Shown here: in pieces, positions 60,401-64,000 of the stretch | How the letters are laid out: every line of letters starts with the position of its first letter | How positions within the stretch are numbered: position 1 is the stretch's first letter | NCBI GenBank assembly: GCA_019614645.1 | Contig: JABWDB010000001.1 | Span: forward strand, 19,509,501-19,573,500 | DNA length: 64,000 bases | Direction: 5' to 3' | Origin: Stratiolaelaps scimitus | Lineage: Eukaryota; Arthropoda; Arachnida; Mesostigmata; Laelapidae | Made by a program: the position numbers and the translations under genes | Notes under the pieces: generated by a model | The model's database searches: none | What the model was told of the DNA's origin: nothing | The model's input: only the letters and a program-made list of their open reading frames with translations

Positions 60401-62771
60401 CCTGCCATCTTCATACTCCTCAACTTTGAGCAGCTCTTCCGGCCACTCTGGGATCGGGAGCCCCGTGATGTTTTTACCTCTAGCCAGTGTCTTGGTTGTG
60501 GTCTAGCCACTTCCAGGTGGTCTAGCCACTTCCTTCCACTTCCTGTCCTCCGTTTGCCACCCTCCGGCTAAATCTGCTGCGACGCCGGCGACAGCTCGAG
60601 CTTCCTCTTCTCAGGTGCCTTGCTCCCACCTTCAGCGCCGATATGACTCCCCTCCATTGGGGTGTCCGTGTCAGTTCTTTCGCCCGGGCAGGCTGGGTTT
60701 TCAGCCGCGCTCGAGCTGCGGGGGTGCTGTTGTACCGGTGACCGCTGCACCCCGCCGCCGCTTCCGACGAATGGGTTGCTGACGCGCCCGTCGCCGTCGT
60801 CGACGCCGCCGGCACCTCCTCTACTACTTTTGTCGCTCATCTTAGCGACTCGGCCTTTGGCCTAAGCCTCACTTTTCATAACGACCAGCTAAACCGTGGG
60901 GAAACAAATCCTTCGGCTAGTCAAAAAAAAAGATGTAAATGGTCAAAATTGTTTAAGGTTAATCACATATTCAATTGTTGGTGAGTACGCAAACCCTAGT
61001 TTTCTGTACCCCTCAAGATATCATGATAGGATTCCTGAGTTTTACAAACCGAAAAAGCGAGAGAAACAAATTAAATACGTCCCAATGGTTTTTATGAGAT
61101 ACGAATTAAAACAGATCAGATGCATACGTTAATTAACGTGTTATTTGTACTTGTTGTAGCAAGTTCGTCTGAAGTTTCTCAAGTGGTACGTATCATACGA
61201 AGAATATCCAGAGGCGACTCTTCCTGCCTTTGTTGGAGGTAAGCAGATAATTTCAGACACCATGGAAGGGGTCAGTATCAAGGGGTCTCGGGAACTAAAG
61301 AGTTACTGGTTTTTTGAGGGTATCCCTTAATGGTATTATTCAAACACGACGGAAGGCTCACCCATTTCAGGAAACCGGTGGAACTGTCTAACTTTACATG
61401 GTTTTCCATAGTGTTTCGTCACTTTCCGAACACCCAGTAGTGGATGTGTTGAGTGGGCTGCTTGAACTCCTCACACACTCACTGGCTCTGTACGATTATA
61501 TTAACATAAACATCCAAAGGCCAACATAACTATAACGCAATATTTACGATCGGCTCTACTCTAGGTTTATTCTATTTAATGCCTGGAAATGTGGCTGCTC
61601 GTCTGTACGACGTTGCGCTTCACACACGCCTGTTTCCTGGGGAGGACGTCTATTTCACCGGCTGTGTGGCCGTAAAAGCAGGAATACCACGGGAACACCT
61701 GCCCGAGATAACAGTTTTCCAGTAAGTCCTTTTGCTTTATACATACCGCTCACATCGAGTACATTGAAGCAATCTTAGTTTGATTGAATGAAGTTATTTT
61801 AATCAAATCTATCAGGTTGTATCGTGGGTCATCCAAAATATACTGTCAGCACTACATTACTGTACTACTTACTATTTTCTAGAGCATTGTAAGGTACATC
61901 CAGACATCACGCAATGCCTCTCTCAACAGCTGCATAAACTGCTATGCCAACTAGCTTAGTGATTATTTCTTAGCGGAATTTTCTGATTTCATGGTCCTCA
62001 GATTAGAATGAATCACTGACCGTGAAAAAATTCGACTGCGAGACTTTAGGCGACAAGGCCATTGTGAGGCATTACAGTTACTATTGGGTGGAATGTTCAA
62101 AATTTTACATATTTAGTTGCATAGGTTTATGATGATAAATTGATCCAGGAAAGCACAAAGGTGGCATAATTGTCACAATCCTTATTTATAGCCCCACTCA
62201 AGTGAATTCCCCCTCATGTTTCTCATCAGTTGGTCCTGATTTGGATACACCTCAACACTGGTATATATATAATAGTAGGCATCAAACATAGCTTATTTAG
62301 ATTTCTAATGGAATGAAATCTCTGAGCTACCCCTTAAAATATTGACCCTGTAGGTATTCGAACTGATGATATGCCGCAAATAAGATAGGAGTCCCTGAGA
62401 GACAACCCGAGATGACCTTCTTTATCGTCGTCTAGATTTTTAGGAACTCGGCACTTAATGATCTGATGTGAGTACAGTAAACCCATTATATTTGGAGATG
62501 CATCATGCAGTAGCACACATGTGCAAAGGGTTTGGCTTTAACAAGTTTGTGTTCTATATTAATTTCTGTGAGTGCTAATGTGATTTATATGTTCCTCCGT
62601 TCTTCTCGTCCTTATGTGGATTCGTTTAGTTATATAAACTCGTGCAACATACACTCAACGTTGGCTGCACACCACAGTTCGCCTCAAAGGATGCGAAAAT
62701 TATTCCAGATCCTAAAAACGACGACACGTCAGTGCAACTTCCTATATTGTTCCTGCATAGCGAATTCCTAA
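54401..62771 (+). CDS. GT31 beta-1,3-glycosyltransferase, gene E (complete, 8 coding exons)
   Basis: Plus-strand exons: 54401-54547, 55301-55464, 56031-56225, 56375-56516, 57031-57150, 61160-61238, 61565-61721, 62630-62771. They join to 1146 bp, 381 residues, TAA stop, all phases consistent. Membrane anchor at about 24-42. VRETW in exon 3 (141-145). FGDIVQFDFQDSYRNLTTK in exon 4. KTDDD in exon 5 (DDD 220-222). KWYVSYEEYP in exon 6. GEDVYFTG in exon 7 (308-315), the canonical GT31 form. Cys-rich tail in exon 8. It is the only complete copy on the plus strand. Intron 5 (57151-61159) is long because it holds an antisense R1 element. Closest relative here is gene B. Confidence 0.92.
58520..59189 (-). 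pseudogene. Fused gag zinc-knuckle / reverse-transcriptase frame
   Basis: One open frame reads FHRCQKPGHRVKDCSEE (a CCHC knuckle with the first Cys replaced) and, within about 6 residues, SVLGPVLWNVAYDDVLRL and AYADELVL, then KYLGVMLNQGMTFSAHVR. In intact R1 elements gag and RT lie in separate ORFs with the endonuclease between, so this is a deletion joint. The RT box is YADE, with the second catalytic Asp replaced by Glu. The frame then runs about 25 codons into flanking intron sequence (to 58440). Confidence 0.85.
59209..60840 (-). pseudogene. R1-type gag (ORF1), frameshifted
   Basis: ATG at 60840 (MSDKSSRGGAGG) opens a Ser/Gly/Pro-rich N-terminus that stops near 60568. After frame changes, long frames continue at 60365-59667 (Glu/Arg-rich, coiled-coil-like; RLEKECDSTREDEAKARTE) and 59670-59209 (contains AAGVRILNRGITTTKEGDL, a segment typical of R1 and related gag proteins). 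The zinc-knuckle part continues in the 58520-59189 frame. ORF1 is therefore spread over at least three frames. Confidence 0.75.
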
Positions 62772-63406
62772 GGACACCCATCGAAAGTGAATATTGCCTT
62801 AATATGAAAAACGGGTGGCGACGTATGGACGATGTTGGCTGGACGATTGCAGCTTCCGAGCGCCGAGGCGACCAGTTTTCTCTATAAACTCACATCAACT
62901 AACATCATACTAATATCGCATAACCGCAATCATACACAGCTTAACAGCTCCCAATTACTTTTGTGTCATAGACAGAAATATATGTCGGGAACTATTCTAT
63001 TCGTGTGTTTGGATTAAATTTTTTATCCGAGTTTAAGGAAACCACACAGAGACTTAGGGGTTAACATATTTACCCTGCTGCAGTTACAGATAACATTAGC
63101 CCTTTCCAACTCGATTGTATCATTTCAGCAATTGCGTTACCTTGCTGCGATAACTCGATTACCTTGCTCCGGTTATTCCGTTGAAGTAGGTGTGCCATTA
63201 CCTGTGCCAAATAACCCTCTATCTAGCTACCATTGATCACTTTCTCACGTTTGAGCGGACGCCATCACCCAATTCTATTTGGGGTGACCAGGTCCGCATT
63301 CCGGCGCTATAATGAGAATTCGGGATGTGCCTTGTCGTCCTTTTTCAGCCAATTGTACTCACAGCACTTGTGACAATGCCAACACTGTTTCAGAATTCCC
63401 ATTTAC
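62772..63406. other. 3' flank of gene E; no gene recognised
   Basis: Presumed 3' UTR and flank. Contains short frames only and no clear AATAAA near the stop. Confidence 0.4.
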
Positions 63407-63840
63407 TTTTTTTTTTTGAGAGGAGAAAATTTTCTTTAAACGCACAGACACCATCAGAGACCTTCCAGTCTCCATGAAGGTGGGCCGATCCAGTGCAGGG
63501 TTGACGTGGATGACAAAACGCCTCTGCCTGCTAAAACCAGCCTCTGCTGAGAGTGCATCTCCTGGGGTCCTGCCCGGGAACGCTCGGTCACCTAATCCCC
63601 GGCCCGTAGCGGGAATGCGCGGGGAGAGACTGATGAAGGAGGAGGCCCCCGTAACAGGCCAGCCAATCTACACAAGAGGTGCCGGCTGCTCGGTCCACCT
63701 ATACCCGGTCCACCTGAGCGGGAATGCGCGGGGAAAGCCGGTCTAGTTGACGGTGGAGCAGGCCTTTGATACCCCCGGGGGGAGGGGCTTTGGTGGCTCA
63801 CTCGGGCCCTTCTGTGTCTCTCCTTACTCCGTTTTAGAAT
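63407..63840 (-). mobile_element. R1-type LINE 3' end, 5'-truncated
   Basis: Starts (plus strand) with a T run at about 63407-63418, the poly(A) tail of a minus-oriented copy. It then matches the 3' UTR of the element at 12720-13199, including the G+C-rich block around 63760-63825, and breaks off near 63840 just before the coding part. Very similar to the copy at 50436-51040. Confidence 0.85.
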
Positions 63841-64000
63841 GCTCATTTACTAGCAGCGAGTTTCTGTGCAGCAAACTTAGTCCGCACTACACTAATATCA
63901 CCCAGGCGTTCGACGGGTCCGAAGGCGACGGAAATGACTGCAACTCCCATCCCCGGGAGGTTGATCAGCCTGGTTCCGTTGCGGCTATTCTGTATTATCT
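63841..64000. other. Right edge; nothing recognised
   Basis: About 160 bp with no frame or repeat that I can name. Confidence 0.3.

Larger units (their letters stand above)
58520..60890 (-). mobile_element. R1-clade LINE with 5' end and gag but internal and 3' deletions (gene E intron 5)
   Basis: On the minus strand the element begins near 60890 with a G+C-rich leader and the ORF1 start at 60840. It passes through gag, then jumps from the gag zinc-knuckle region directly into the RT catalytic region at about 58930, and stops near 58520 at NLCRVMPRTR, well before the C-terminal domain. Endonuclease, the first half of RT and the whole 3' end are missing. This differs from the usual 5'-truncated pattern of the other copies. 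Confidence 0.85.

Noticed and set aside
1..64000. CRISPR arrays, bacterial operons, viral genomes
   Set aside because: No regularly spaced repeats, no ribosome-binding-site-led gene strings and no viral structural genes. The sequence is intron-bearing animal DNA.

Overview
The window is animal nuclear DNA, most likely from an arthropod. Genes are split by AT-rich introns with GT/AG borders. About half of the sequence is transposon debris dominated by R1-clade LINEs, a group known mainly from arthropods, with a Tc1-like DNA transposon and CR1/jockey-like LINEs. The exact taxon cannot be read from the sequence; a chelicerate is a guess. There are no bacterial-type operons, no CRISPR array and no rRNA or tRNA gene that I can support.

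The genic content is one tandem cluster of type II membrane glycosyltransferases of family GT31 (beta-1,3-galactosyltransferase/N-acetylglucosaminyltransferase type). I reconstructed four open copies by joining exons by hand: gene A (minus, 5278 to beyond the left edge, exons 1-6), gene B (minus, 29402-18844), gene D (minus, 41753-34670) and gene E (plus, 54401-62771). B, D and E each have eight coding exons that join without a stop to 370, 379 and 381 residues. Exons 3, 4, 6, 7 and 8 have the same length (195, 142, 79, 157, 142 bp) in every copy that contains them. A/D and B/E form two subfamilies that differ in exon 5 (114 versus 120 bp). Between the genes are broken copies: C (plus, exons 5-6, 31.46-32.44 kb), F (minus, exons 1-2, 47.56-48.70 kb) and an intron-only relic G (16.96-17.37 kb). 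A promoter plus noncoding first exon is recognisable upstream of gene B (30.98-31.25 kb), with related blocks at 7.85-8.11 and 15.60-15.84 kb.

Layout: 0.2-5.3 kb gene A; 5.3-7.8 kb A upstream region; 8.15-9.57 kb Tc1-like element; 9.99-10.59 kb CR1-like LINE end; 10.59-13.20 kb 5'-truncated R1 LINE; 13.36-15.58 kb decayed CR1/jockey-like LINE; 15.6-18.8 kb orphan promoter, relic G and retroelement C-terminal fragments; 18.84-31.25 kb gene B, carrying an R1 relic, a SINE and a YIDDL reverse-transcriptase relic in its introns; 31.4-34.4 kb pseudogene C and debris; 34.67-41.75 kb gene D; 42.8-53 kb R1 pieces, a reverse-transcriptase relic and pseudogene F; 54.4-62.8 kb gene E, with a rearranged R1 element antisense in intron 5; 63.4-63.8 kb another R1 3' end.

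The products should sit in the Golgi membrane, N-terminus in the cytosol, and add beta-1,3-linked sugars to glycoprotein or glycolipid acceptors. Donor and acceptor specificity cannot be told from sequence. The most interesting content is this lineage-specific gene cluster and how it was duplicated, inverted and broken, together with a LINE/SINE pair sharing a 3' tail, a Tc1-like transposase with a candidate intron, an internally deleted R1 element with a fused gag-RT frame, and a perfect 26-bp-stem hairpin in a gene D intron.
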